Below, piece after piece: positions 1 to 8,004 of a stretch of DNA of 55,877 bases. Location of the stretch: assembly GCA_011389575.1 (NCBI GenBank), contig JAABUB010000012.1:1-55877 (forward strand), read 5' to 3'. The notes below the pieces were generated by a model. That model worked only from the letters and a program-made list of their open reading frames with translations, searched no databases and was not told the DNA's origin. This DNA comes from Desulfotignum sp. (GTDB taxonomy: Bacteria > Desulfobacterota > Desulfobacteria > Desulfobacterales > Desulfobacteraceae). Every line of letters starts with the position of its first letter. Position 1 is the stretch's first letter. Both the position numbers and the translations under genes were made by a program.

Positions 1-1
1 T

Positions 2-697
2 TCCATTGCCTTCAAGTTTATCCCCAACCGCTTGTATGCAGACATTTTATCCACCCTTAACTTTTTTTGCGGTGTTTCCAGCCTGTTTTTGACATATCAG
101 GGATTTTTTGCCAGGGCCATCATTATTATTATTGCAGGGCAGCTGTTTGATCTGTTTGATGGCAGGATGGCGGAAAAACACGGGGGCACCCGATATGGGC
201 CTTATATGGATGATATTGCCGATTTTGTCAGTTTCGGCGTAGCACCTGCCTATGTAATGCTTAAAATCGGGGGCGCCTATGCCTGGGTGTTTGCCGCCAT
301 TTATTTGGCCGGGGTTGCATTCCGGCTGATCCGTTTTCTGGCTGTTGATAAAAAGCGCTCGGATCTGCCGCCCGGCGTATTTAACGGCCTGCCCTGTCCG
401 GCAGGTGCGCTGTTTGTTCTTGGCGCCGCCCTGATCATGCCCCCTCTGTTCTTGTGGGGGGTGGTGGCCATTGCCACAGCCCTGATGGTGAGCACCATCC
501 GCTTTGCCCATCTGGGTCGGATTATATTAAAGCAGGTTCCCAAGCCATTGTTTTTTACTTTGAGTGCAGGCACAATTATGGTAATCGCCTTTGTTCTGAA
601 AACCAGAAATGTGGAATTGTTCGGCACCATTATCCTGTGTTGTGTGCTTGCCTATATTTTTATCGGCAGAAAATTTCTTGTGAGCCGTTCTTCCTGA
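2..697 (+). CDS. pssA: CDP-diacylglycerol--serine O-phosphatidyltransferase, 5'-truncated by window edge
   Basis: Integral membrane enzyme of the CDP-alcohol phosphatidyltransferase family, which makes phosphatidylserine, the precursor of phosphatidylethanolamine. The reading frame is already open at base 2 (SIAFKFIPNRLYADIL...), so the start lies left of the window; the TTG at 32 is not the true start. The family signature is present as DLFDGRMAEKHGG followed by GPYMDDIAD, with the metal-binding aspartates in place. The usual Ala-Arg of the DGxxAR part reads Ala-Glu here. About six hydrophobic segments follow. The pssA assignment over other CDP-alcohol transferases rests on the 'NFFCG' N-terminal region and the 'DFVSFGVAPA' region after the motif. 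It converges on the EamA gene with a gap of only 15 bases and I see no terminator hairpin. Confidence 0.85.
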   Translation, partial: SIAFKFIPNRLYADILSTLNFFCGVSSLFLTYQGFFARAIIIIIAGQLFDLFDGRMAEKHGGTRYGPYMDDIADFVSFGVAPAYVMLKIGGAYAWVFAAIYLAGVAFRLIRFLAVDKKRSDLPPGVFNGLPCPAGALFVLGAALIMPPLFLWGVVAIATALMVSTIRFAHLGRIILKQVPKPLFFTLSAGTIMVIAFVLKTRNVELFGTIILCCVLAYIFIGRKFLVSRSS

Positions 698-712
698 TCA
701 TCGGCTGCACAA

Positions 713-1636
713 TTATTTAATCGGATTGACCTTAGGGGATCTGTTCACCAGGTAGATTCCGATGCACACAAGGGCCAGGCCGAACCAGACCATCATGCTC
801 ACCGGTTCGTTTAAAATCACGGCACCGAACAGAACCCCGAACAGCGGCGCCAGAAAAGTGAATGCTGTAAGTCCGCTGACAGCAAAATTATGAATCATCC
901 AGAACCAGAGGGTATAGCTGAGAAAAGCAACGACCACGATCTGATATGCCATTGCCCACAAAACAACACCAGTCAACTGGATGGTGTAATCATGTTCAAA
1001 CAAAAGTGACCCCAAAAGAAGAACCGGCACGGCAAATATTAGTTGCGAAAAAAGGGTCTGGTAATGATTCAGTGTCACAGACTGGCTGATGCGTTTGATG
1101 TACAATGTTGTCGCTGCCCAGAAAACCGCTGCAACCAGTGCCATGGTGTCGCCGATCCAGCTGTTATCCGGCAGCATGGGCGAATGCAGGCGGAAAACAA
1201 TCCATAACCCGGCAAAAGCCAGTATCAATCCTGATACTTTGCCGGGGCGCAACCGGTCCTGGTTTACAGCAAAATGTGCCCCAAGGGCCACCCAGAACGG
1301 ATGGGAATACAAAAAAATGGTGGCCCTGGAAGCGGTTGTAAAAGAAACGCTCCAGTATAAAAAAAGAAAATCAAGGCCGAACAAAGCCCCGATCATCAGG
1401 GCGTGAAACCTGCTTCCTTTGGGAAAAAGTACGGCTTGGCCCCTGGCTTTTGCCAGAAGCAGCACAAGAAAACCGGCAGCAAGGGATCGGATGGTTGCCG
1501 CCAGCAGAGGCGGTATGCCCTGGTTGCTGAATTTGATGCTGACCGCGTTACCGCCCCAGATGGCACAGACCAGCACCAGCAGAAGCCCTGCAGACAAAGA
1601 CAGTTTTCCATTATCAGATGTATTTTGAACAGCCAT
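713..1636 (-). CDS. EamA/DMT-superfamily transporter
   Basis: 307-residue inner-membrane protein with about ten hydrophobic segments in two repeated EamA halves (roughly residues 14-145 and 158-295), the layout of drug/metabolite exporters such as RhaT/YdcZ-type permeases. The N-terminal half has the typical 'CAIWGGNAVSIKFS' segment, and the second half ends with 'AVILNEPVSMMVWFGLALV', both recurrent in the family. The substrate cannot be read from sequence. The start at 1636 is supported by a GGAGG about nine bases upstream. It is a single-gene unit, separated from thiE upstream by about 90 bases. Confidence 0.85.
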   Translation of the reverse strand: MAVQNTSDNGKLSLSAGLLLVLVCAIWGGNAVSIKFSNQGIPPLLAATIRSLAAGFLVLLLAKARGQAVLFPKGSRFHALMIGALFGLDFLFLYWSVSFTTASRATIFLYSHPFWVALGAHFAVNQDRLRPGKVSGLILAFAGLWIVFRLHSPMLPDNSWIGDTMALVAAVFWAATTLYIKRISQSVTLNHYQTLFSQLIFAVPVLLLGSLLFEHDYTIQLTGVVLWAMAYQIVVVAFLSYTLWFWMIHNFAVSGLTAFTFLAPLFGVLFGAVILNEPVSMMVWFGLALVCIGIYLVNRSPKVNPIK

Positions 1637-1729
1637 GCCATGTCACCTCCGAGACTATGCAGGAGTAAACCATAACAGCCGTGTGTGTCAAACAAAATTC
1701 CAGAAACTTCTGTTACATTGGCCACGGTT

Positions 1730-2440
1730 TTATTGTGATGAGACAGAAACAGAAGCCATGATTTTTCTGATTTCCTTGATTCTGTCTGCGATGTTCCGGG
1801 CGCTTATGATTTCCGTGACCAGACAGACGGTTCCGGCTCCTTTTGCAATCACCTCCCCTAAATTGTGCCGTTTGATACCGCCGATTGCCACAAAAGGAAT
1901 ATCATGGGTTTTTGCCACATATTCAAGGTATTCCAAGCCTACTGCATCACAGACATCCTGTTTGGTTCTGGTGGTAAAAACAGGACCCACCCCGATATAA
2001 TCTGCACCGTCTGCGAGGGCCTTTTTGGCCTGATCAGGACTGTGGGTGGAACATCCGATCATCATGCGGGGAACAATTTTTCTTATCTTTTTTACGGGCA
2101 GATCATCCTGGCCCTGGTGGATGCCGTCTGCTCCCACCATCATGGCAATACCAAGATGATCATTTACAATAAAAGGAACCCGGGCATCTGCGGTTATTTT
2201 CCGGATCTGCTCACATTCTGCAAGCATTTGCCTGCAGGATTTGTCCTGGACCTTTTCCCGGTACTGCAGAACATCGATACCGGCATCCACCATCATTGCA
2301 GCCACTTCAACATTAGAACGGCCAAGTGAAAATTTTTCACCGAGAATACCATAGATTCCCTTTGGCAATTGCTTTTTGCACAGACAGCGGTCTGCTGCGG
2401 CTGAAGTGACCCCGGCATGAGGGGTTGGAAAATCTTTCAT
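1730..2440 (-). CDS. thiE: thiamine-phosphate synthase ThiE
   Basis: Couples the pyrimidine (HMP-PP) and thiazole (THZ-P) moieties to give thiamine monophosphate in the cytosol. The 236-residue TIM-barrel protein shows QYREK, VNDH, the HQGQDDLP metal/diphosphate motif, STHS, GVGPVFTT and IGGI in the expected order. The frame stays open upstream to 2569 inside thiF, but the start at 2440 is preferred because it lies four bases after the thiF stop with a GGAG about ten bases upstream. Last gene of the riboswitch-led thiSGHFE operon. The ~30 residues ahead of the barrel are an extension relative to short ThiE proteins. Confidence 0.93.
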   Translation of the reverse strand: MKDFPTPHAGVTSAAADRCLCKKQLPKGIYGILGEKFSLGRSNVEVAAMMVDAGIDVLQYREKVQDKSCRQMLAECEQIRKITADARVPFIVNDHLGIAMMVGADGIHQGQDDLPVKKIRKIVPRMMIGCSTHSPDQAKKALADGADYIGVGPVFTTRTKQDVCDAVGLEYLEYVAKTHDIPFVAIGGIKRHNLGEVIAKGAGTVCLVTEIISARNIADRIKEIRKIMASVSVSSQ

Positions 2441-2444
2441 TTTT

Positions 2445-2975
2445 TCATTTCTCCATCTGATGTAAAACGATACCGGCCATAACAGCCGCAACCAGAGCAA
2501 CTTTGGGCGGAAAAAGTGCATGTTTATCCTGATCCGATGAAAAATCCCCCACAATATGGCAATTCGCAAGTTTTTTTATTTTGACTGTATCAAGATCCCT
2601 GCCTGCAATGCCCGAGGCTGACACGATTTTTTTATCTGTACCGGCCAGCTTTTCCATGAGCATTTTTTTTAAGTGGGGGTGATCAAACCCTTCCACAACC
2701 ATGGAACAGTCCTGAAAAATCGAAACAACATTTTCCGGTGTGATTTTTTTGTCTTTCATCTCAATGACCATCTTTGGATATATGGCATGGAGGTTGGTTT
2801 CCAGACTGATGGTTTTTTTACAACCCACCTGATCCGTCCGGTAAAACTGCCGGTTCAGGTTTGCTGTTTCCACACAGTCAAAATCCACAATTTTGACCAA
2901 AGAAACTTTTGCCTGGGCCAGATGCCTTGCCACATTGGACCCGATCCCGCCGATTCCGGCTATCCCGATTTTCAT
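2445..2975 (-). CDS. thiF: ThiF-family sulfur-carrier adenylyltransferase (short form)
   Basis: E1-like enzyme expected to adenylate the C-terminal Gly-Gly of ThiS so that it can take up sulfur. The Rossmann motif GIGGIGS is at residues 7-13, and DFDCVETANLNRQFY carries the conserved Asp and Arg of the ATP site. At 176 residues it is shorter than E. coli ThiF (about 250) and lacks the zinc CxxC pairs and the catalytic-loop cysteine region seen there, matching the short 'ThiF family 2' form found in anaerobes that use ThiH. Its ATG overlaps the thiH stop (ATGA), indicating translational coupling. Confidence 0.88.
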   Translation of the reverse strand: MKIGIAGIGGIGSNVARHLAQAKVSLVKIVDFDCVETANLNRQFYRTDQVGCKKTISLETNLHAIYPKMVIEMKDKKITPENVVSIFQDCSMVVEGFDHPHLKKMLMEKLAGTDKKIVSASGIAGRDLDTVKIKKLANCHIVGDFSSDQDKHALFPPKVALVAAVMAGIVLHQMEK

Positions 2976-4081
2976 ATCACAGATTCCCAGTCTTTGAATA
3001 CCGGCTGAAAACCGCTTTTCCGGATCATCCGGGTGATCTGATCCACACTTCTTGCATCAGTCACTGCAAACTGGACTGTGCTGTCTTCCAGGTTCCGGGC
3101 ATAGCCGCCCACATCGGTTCTAGAGCCGGCAGAATACCGTGTGGCGCCCAGATGGACCAACCGGTCCCTGAATGCAGCTGATTCCCGTGTGGATATGGTA
3201 ATTCCCAGGCGGGGCATGAACAACCGCCAGGCCAGCATACACTGGACAAATGATATGTCCGGAAAACTGTGGCAGAACGCTGTTGCCCCTTCAGCTTTGG
3301 TCATCCTGGGCAAAGACAGGGACACTTCCACATCAGGATAGGTCTGCTCCAGATATCTGGCATGCAGCCCGGCCATAAACGCTTCAGCCATTGGATTTCC
3401 AAGGCCGAACAGGGCACCGATATTAACGGCGCGAAAGCCTGCTTGCGCACCCCTTTCCGGTGTCAGCAGCCGGTAGGCATAATCAGCTTTTTTCCCGCCG
3501 GGATGCACCTGTTTATAGATTTTGCGATCATAGACCTCCTGGTAAACCGTAAGGGAATCTGCACCTGCGGCAACCAGGATGCGGTAATCCGCCTCATCCA
3601 TGGGAAATATCTCAAGGCCGATGGAAGAAAAATATTTTTTCAGGATCCTGACCGCGTCTGTGAGGTAGGACATGGGTGTCCGGGCCGGGGCCTCCCCTGT
3701 TAACACCAGAATATGACGGATACCGGTCTTTGCAATTGCTTCGGCTTCCTGATCAATCTGATCCAGTGTCAGCTTTGTGCGGGCAAACCGGGTATGGGCA
3801 TTGAACCCGCAATAGGTGCACTGGTTGACACAATAATCCGATATGTACAATGGTGCATACAGGCCGATAGTCCGGCCAAAATACTGCCGGGTCAGGAGCC
3901 TTGCCTTTTGGGCCATTGGTTCCAGAAAATCTTGTGCACAGGGGGACAAAAGATGCAAAAGATCACGGAAGGCCAGGATATCGCGGTGCAAAGATCTCTG
4001 GACATCCCGGGTGGTGACCTTTTCAAAAAAGTCTTTAAAATCAAATTCTTCCCAGGCTATTACCTGGTCCATAAAAGACAT
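2972..4081 (-). CDS. thiH: 2-iminoacetate synthase ThiH (radical SAM)
   Basis: Oxygen-sensitive radical-SAM tyrosine lyase that produces dehydroglycine for thiazole formation, the anaerobic alternative to ThiO. 369 residues. The [4Fe-4S] motif CVNQCTYC provides Cys84, Cys88 and Cys91, within the family signature YISDYCVNQCTYCGFN. The C-terminal region (GGYARNLEDSTVQF) matches the biotin/thiamine-associated domain. Choice of ThiH rather than ThiO fits an anaerobe. It starts four bases after thiG and overlaps thiF by four bases. Confidence 0.95.
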   Translation of the reverse strand: MSFMDQVIAWEEFDFKDFFEKVTTRDVQRSLHRDILAFRDLLHLLSPCAQDFLEPMAQKARLLTRQYFGRTIGLYAPLYISDYCVNQCTYCGFNAHTRFARTKLTLDQIDQEAEAIAKTGIRHILVLTGEAPARTPMSYLTDAVRILKKYFSSIGLEIFPMDEADYRILVAAGADSLTVYQEVYDRKIYKQVHPGGKKADYAYRLLTPERGAQAGFRAVNIGALFGLGNPMAEAFMAGLHARYLEQTYPDVEVSLSLPRMTKAEGATAFCHSFPDISFVQCMLAWRLFMPRLGITISTRESAAFRDRLVHLGATRYSAGSRTDVGGYARNLEDSTVQFAVTDARSVDQITRMIRKSGFQPVFKDWESVI

Positions 4082-4085
4082 GGTG

Positions 4086-4868
4086 TCAACTCCTCAAAAA
4101 TCCGGTCAACGGTGAAGAGGCCTCGGCAAAATCCTGTTCATCCGCCATATCGGCAAGATATGCCATCCGTCCGGCAGCAACCGCCATGCCAAATGCCTTT
4201 CCCGCTCTGACCGGGTCTGCGCTGGTGGCAATGGCTGTATTCACCAGCACGGCATCAGCACCCATTTCCATGGCTTGTGCCGCCTGGGAAGGCCTGCCGA
4301 TCCCGGCATCCACCACCACAGGCAGGCTGCTGATTTCAATAATTCTTTTGATCATGGATTTCATCTCAAGGCCCAGGTTTGTGCCGATGGGAGATCCCAG
4401 AGGCATGACAGCAGCAGCCCCTGCATCGTGCAGCTGCCGGGCAAAGGTTATATCCGGCATCATATAGGGAAGAACGACAAATCCTTCTTTGGCCAATACT
4501 TCTGTGGCTTTCAGGGTTTCCTGGTTATCGGGCAGCAGATACTGCATATCTGTAATCACCTCGATTTTAATAAAATTGCCGCAACCGGATTCCCTGGCAA
4601 TCCTTGCAATCCGGATCGCTTCTTTGGCTGTCCTGGCACCGGATGTATTGGGCAGCAAGGTAACGGTATCAGGTATAAATGTGAGAATGTTTTCATCTTT
4701 TGATCCCATATCCACCCTGCGCAGGGCCACGGTAATCATTTGGGAACCGCTTGCTTCCAGCATGGGGGATATCAGTGACCGGGATGAAAATTTTCCTGTT
4801 CCTGTCAACAACCGGTTTGTAAATGATTTTCCGCCCAGCACCAGTACATCATTATCATTTTTTGCCAT
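4086..4868 (-). CDS. thiG: thiazole synthase ThiG
   Basis: Condenses 1-deoxy-xylulose-5-phosphate, dehydroglycine and thiocarboxylated ThiS into the thiazole phosphate. 260-residue TIM-barrel protein; the Schiff-base lysine is Lys101 in FIKIEVI. Other family blocks are TGTGKFSS near the N terminus, [11 protein letters not shown] and [21 protein letters not shown]. The start codon directly abuts the thiS stop codon with no spacer, and thiH follows after four bases. Confidence 0.96.
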   Translation of the reverse strand: MAKNDNDVLVLGGKSFTNRLLTGTGKFSSRSLISPMLEASGSQMITVALRRVDMGSKDENILTFIPDTVTLLPNTSGARTAKEAIRIARIARESGCGNFIKIEVITDMQYLLPDNQETLKATEVLAKEGFVVLPYMMPDITFARQLHDAGAAAVMPLGSPIGTNLGLEMKSMIKRIIEISSLPVVVDAGIGRPSQAAQAMEMGADAVLVNTAIATSADPVRAGKAFGMAVAAGRMAYLADMADEQDFAEASSPLTGFLRS

Positions 4869-5066
4869 CTACCCTCCTCCCACGAAACTGAGCAGTTCGA
4901 TTTCATCGCCGTCTTTGATCCAGGTGGATTCCCATTTTTCCTGGGTGACAACTTCCAGGTTGACTTCGGCAACAACAGAGGACGGTGCAAGTCCCATTTC
5001 ACGGACAAGTCCCGTAAGCCTGGAACTGCGGCATTCAATTGTCCTGCCGTTAAGTCTGATTTTCAT
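4869..5066 (-). CDS. thiS: sulfur carrier protein ThiS
   Basis: 65-residue ubiquitin-fold sulfur carrier ending in Val-Gly-Gly-Gly, the C-terminal Gly-Gly being adenylated by ThiF and converted to a thiocarboxylate. The start at 5066 (MKIRLNGRTIE) is chosen because a GGAGAAG lies 4-10 bases upstream. An ATG at 5078 in the same frame would place this ribosome-binding site inside the gene. First gene of the thi operon, about 100 bases downstream of the TPP riboswitch. Confidence 0.93.
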   Translation of the reverse strand: MKIRLNGRTIECRSSRLTGLVREMGLAPSSVVAEVNLEVVTQEKWESTWIKDGDEIELLSFVGGG

Positions 5067-5167
5067 AGTCTTCTCCATAGTATGGTATATTTTTACAAAT
5101 TGATCTGGTTTGCACCGAAAGGAGGAAAAAGACAGGAAACTGCTAAGAAAGGCTTTTTTTTTACCCA

Positions 5168-5260
5168 CCCACTTTCCCTACGCCGGTACTAACCGCATCA
5201 GGTTCCAAGGGTTGAAGTGTACAACTTCTCTCAGCTTTTTTTGAAAAGCACCCCCAGTGA
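5168..5260 (-). promoter_or_regulatory. TPP riboswitch (THI element)
   Basis: Read on the minus strand this has the conserved THI-box blocks: GGGGGUGC at the 5' end, GCUGAGA, ACCCUUGGAACCUGAU, GGUUAGUACCGGCGUAGGGA and a closing GUGG. It lies directly upstream of thiSGHFE. No hairpin with a U-run follows the aptamer; instead the downstream leader (5118-5132) holds UCUUUUUCCUCC, which could pair with the thiS ribosome-binding site GGAGAAGA at 5069-5076. Translational control is therefore more likely than termination (inference). Confidence 0.95.
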
Positions 5261-5298
5261 ACAAATTTATCATTACCTATATTAATTTGTGCAAAATG

Positions 5299-5715
5299 TC
5301 AACTGATATAGAATACAGCAACATACCGCAGTCCTTTGCCGATGGCCACAAGGGGAAGAAATACAGCCAGACGGACCTTCATTATCCCGGCCACCAGGGT
5401 GAGAGGATCTCCGCCAATGGGCAGCCAGGCCAGCAAAAGGGTCCAGTATCCATAGTGCTGAAACCAGTACTGGGCCCGGGCAATCTGGGCCGGACTGAAA
5501 TAAAACCAGCGCCGGTTCTGGAACCGCAGCAAAGACAGCCCCAGCCACCAGTTGACCACAGATCCCAGGGTATTGCCAATGGTGGCGACAACCAGCAGCA
5601 AAACAGGATCTCCCCCCTGCCGCAACAGGGCAAAAAGCACAACTTCAGAATAAAAAGGCAGAATCGTGGCGGCAAAAAAAGCGGAACCGAATAAAAATAA
5701 AGTGGAAGTCACCAT
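5299..5715 (-). CDS. YqaA/DedA-type small membrane protein
   Basis: 138-residue protein with three to four hydrophobic segments and the VTT/SNARE-associated-domain pattern (early 'PFYSEVVLFALL', mid 'GNTLGSVVNWWLG', late 'WLPIGGDPLTLVAGIMKV'). This matches the YqaA branch of the DedA family. DedA relatives are linked to undecaprenyl-phosphate or phospholipid flipping; the function of YqaA itself is not established. It begins six bases after the glutamine amidotransferase stop and is the last gene of the amidoligase operon. There is no strong Shine-Dalgarno, so it probably depends on coupled translation. Confidence 0.8.
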   Translation of the reverse strand: MVTSTLFLFGSAFFAATILPFYSEVVLFALLRQGGDPVLLLVVATIGNTLGSVVNWWLGLSLLRFQNRRWFYFSPAQIARAQYWFQHYGYWTLLLAWLPIGGDPLTLVAGIMKVRLAVFLPLVAIGKGLRYVAVFYIS

Positions 5716-5721
5716 AAAAAA

Positions 5722-6378
5722 TTATGCCAGCAGCCATCTGAACAGGGCAAACTGCGACGGCAGGTAAAAAAGGTATTCCGGGTGCCACTGGACCCCGATG
5801 ATCTTCTGGCCGTTGGCTGCTTCCACAGCCTGGATAATGCCGTCAAGGTCCCGGCCCACCACCTGCAGTGTTTTGCCTGGTTCCCGGACAGCCTGGTGGT
5901 GCAGGCTGTTTACCCGAAGCGTCTTTCTGCCGCAGACCCTGAAAACCAGTGAGTTTTCCTCCAGAAACACATGTTTGGTGGGCAAAAGCCCCGGCCGGTT
6001 GTGGGTCAGGCGCCGCAGGGACCGGATATCCTGAAAAAGGTTGCCGCCCAGAACCACATTAATGAGCTGGGCACCCCGGCAGATTCCCAGCAGGGGAATT
6101 TTATGTTCCAGGGCATATTTAATCCATTTTATTTCCAGCAGATCCCGTTGTGGATCAAACTTCACCGGTGCGTTCAGATCCCCTTTGTAATGTTCGGGTG
6201 CGATATCATTTCCGCCGCCGATAATCAGTGCATCCAGAGACATATCCCCGATATCATGGTTCACACTGATCCTCCGGGCAGATCCACCGGCCAGCTGCAA
6301 AGCTGTCCTGGAACACCACCAGGCAGGTGCCCAGCGCCGGGAAGACCCGGTTACGCCAATGCGTGGTCTTGCAGCCAT
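5722..6378 (-). CDS. class I glutamine amidotransferase / gamma-glutamyl hydrolase-like protein
   Basis: 218-residue flavodoxin-like protein of the PuuD (peptidase C26) group. The nucleophile elbow GICRGAQ places Cys100, and WHPE supplies His199 and Glu201, so the triad is intact. Family members hydrolyse gamma-glutamyl amide bonds or supply ammonia. Its start lies inside the end of the amidoligase gene (28-base overlap), which binds the two functionally: a ligase that makes an amide bond and a hydrolase/amidotransferase that may trim or feed it. The N-terminal ~45 residues are Arg/Trp-rich and less typical of PuuD, so the start could be slightly different. Confidence 0.85.
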   Translation of the reverse strand: MAARPRIGVTGSSRRWAPAWWCSRTALQLAGGSARRISVNHDIGDMSLDALIIGGGNDIAPEHYKGDLNAPVKFDPQRDLLEIKWIKYALEHKIPLLGICRGAQLINVVLGGNLFQDIRSLRRLTHNRPGLLPTKHVFLEENSLVFRVCGRKTLRVNSLHHQAVREPGKTLQVVGRDLDGIIQAVEAANGQKIIGVQWHPEYLFYLPSQFALFRWLLA

Positions 6379-7334
6379 CTGCTCATCAATGCGGTCCAGT
6401 CGTTGCGGGAAACTCCCAGAAGAGGCCGGTGCATGGCCAGAAACTGCTGCCCGAGATCCTCCAGATCATCAGGCCGCTGTGCCAGTTCTTCCACCACCCA
6501 CCAGGTATTCCAGGGAAGGGCCAGGGACCAGTCTGGTTTGTCGATCTGGCAATTGGGCAACCGGTAATGAAAGGCCGGACGGGCCTTTATTTTTGTATCG
6601 GAAACCACCCTGCTGACCTGAGCGGCATTCATATGTGCAAAAAGGGGCAAAAGGTCAAGTGCCCGGTTGCGGCTGGCATTGTGCTGGAAGTAATCATCAG
6701 TGATCTGATTCCGGTCCGGTGCTGTCCGGGAAAACAATTGTTTAAGATATGCCTCCGGATACAGGTCAACAAAGGGGCTTATGCGGCGGGAAAAATCCAC
6801 CTGATGGGCATCCACCAGCCACCATTGCAGCAGGGAAAATGCCCGCAGGTAACCAAACAGACAAGAAGCATCCAGGTGCGGGACCTCTGTATTGATATGG
6901 ACACCGTAGGCGGCGATCATGGAGTCTTCAGTGCCCCTGGCTCCTGCCCGGCGCAGTTCTCCGACCAGAGGATCAAGCCGGTCCAGATCGGACACGGCAA
7001 TAGGCGGACAGACCACCTCCATGGGTACCAGCAGGGCAGCTGCCTGGCTGAGCAGGTCAAGCCAGTCCTTTGACTTGACCCGGTTCTGCTGGACTGCTAT
7101 TTTTTTAAGAAAATACCAGTCCAGTTCAATGGTAAAATCTCCCAGTCCCTGAACCGAAACCGCGCATGCAGCAGGAGACGTACTGGTGCGTTTTGCGGAA
7201 AATACCTGTTCAACCACAGCGGTTGTCCGGTTAAGATCAAGGCCGGTAAATTCAAGCTCAAAGCCCACTTTGCGAATTTTTTTATTCCGGGTATGGGTAA
7301 CTGACGGCAATTTGTAGTGTGTGCTCTGTGCCAT
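6351..7334 (-). CDS. amidoligase-family protein (COOH-NH2 ligase, Amidoligase_2 type)
   Basis: 327 residues. The N-terminal beta-hairpin 'KVGFELEFTGL', the 'FTIELDWYFLKK' segment, a central 'PMEVVCPP' and 'YGVHINTEVP' correspond to the glutamine-synthetase-fold Amidoligase_2 family, in which such acidic residues and His bind ATP and metal. These enzymes are predicted to form amide or peptide bonds on unknown small molecules or proteins and typically sit beside a class I glutamine amidotransferase, as here. Start at 7334 is preferred by length of the N terminus, with an AGGA close upstream (spacing short). An in-frame ATG at 7388 is the alternative and would add 18 residues. Substrate unknown. 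Confidence 0.82.
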   Translation of the reverse strand: MAQSTHYKLPSVTHTRNKKIRKVGFELEFTGLDLNRTTAVVEQVFSAKRTSTSPAACAVSVQGLGDFTIELDWYFLKKIAVQQNRVKSKDWLDLLSQAAALLVPMEVVCPPIAVSDLDRLDPLVGELRRAGARGTEDSMIAAYGVHINTEVPHLDASCLFGYLRAFSLLQWWLVDAHQVDFSRRISPFVDLYPEAYLKQLFSRTAPDRNQITDDYFQHNASRNRALDLLPLFAHMNAAQVSRVVSDTKIKARPAFHYRLPNCQIDKPDWSLALPWNTWWVVEELAQRPDDLEDLGQQFLAMHRPLLGVSRNDWTALMSRWLQDHALA

Positions 7335-7550
7335 ATATCCTTTTTTTTCACGCCACCATGAAAACAGAACCTTGTTAATAAAACCCATCCCCTGCCGGGC
7401 ACAACAGATGATGAAACTATAAGCAGTCAGGTATTTGCTTAAAACTTAAAACATTCATATAAATATCTGTTTCCCACAGCCCATTGTCAAGGAATTAATC
7501 TTCTGGCAGGTATGTCCTCCAGGGGAAAATCCCCGTTTTTGACCTGCAAA

Positions 7551-7584
7551 TTGACATATTGCCGGTCTGAATATTTGCTATAGT
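7551..7584 (+). promoter_or_regulatory. probable promoter of the 6S-like RNA
   Basis: An extended -10 box, TGC-TATAGT (TATAGT at 7579-7584), stands 6-8 bases before the start of the predicted structured RNA. A perfect TTGACA is at 7551-7556, but the spacer is 22 bases, so the extended -10 probably carries recognition. No protein gene with a good start follows for 400 bases, which favours a promoter for a stable RNA. Confidence 0.55.
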
Positions 7585-7590
7585 AGCGTG

Positions 7591-7785
7591 CGCTTCTCTG
7601 GGGAGCCCCTGGTGGTGTCCTGTGAACGGACCGTCAGAATCGGAGGGGGCCTGGCAAAATATGCCGGGATGGTTTTCAATCAGAGGGCGGGTTGCCGCGC
7701 TTCATTGTTCTTATACAAACAGGCCCCCGCAGATCTCGGGCCGGGCACAGGACACCACCAGGGGCGGGGCTTGGGAGAGAGTGCT
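7591..7785 (+). ncRNA. ssrS: candidate 6S RNA
   Basis: About 190 bases that fold into one long rod: a perfect 19-bp stem (7606-7624 with the stretch around 7747-7765, CCCCTGG...TGTG against CACAGG...AGGGG), an outer CUUCUC/GAGAGAG closure, a large asymmetric central bubble, and an inner GGGGGCCUG/CAGGCCCCC stem. Size, rod-bubble-rod shape and the 3'-side bubble sequence CUCGGGCC resemble 6S RNA, which mimics open promoter DNA and binds sigma-70 RNA polymerase. It lacks the signature sequences of SRP RNA, RNase P RNA and tmRNA. Ends are approximate. Confidence 0.6.
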
Positions 7786-7804
7786 GCACAGAGCAATCGA
7801 AAAT

Positions 7805-7845
7805 CCGGCATGCTTATGGCAAATATCCACTTGCCGGTATTTTTC
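7805..7845 (+). terminator. probable intrinsic terminator after the 6S-like RNA
   Basis: CCGGCA (7805-7810) can pair with TGCCGG (7832-7837), or alternatively GGCAA (7818-7822) with TTGCC (7831-7835). Either stem is followed by GGTATTTTT. It lies 20 bases beyond the predicted RNA end and 160 bases before the next gene. The rest of the stretch up to the transglycosylase start shows nothing further that I can identify. Confidence 0.45.
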
Positions 7846-8004
7846 CTGTTCAGGCAGTCCTTCAGGTGGTAATATATGTCACAGTCGTACCGGACAAACT
7901 GATCAACCGGGAATTCGCCCTGCAGAATACCCAGAATGCCGGACTGTAACAGACACAAACAAACAGGGGGGTTACCCATAGGTAAAACTTTGCTTAAAGG
8001 CCGG

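Noticed and set aside
7515-7540. GGGG-aaaat-CCCC hairpin followed by GTTTTT
   Set aside because: Only a four-base stem; no transcript is known to come from the left on the plus strand, so a terminator here is not supported.
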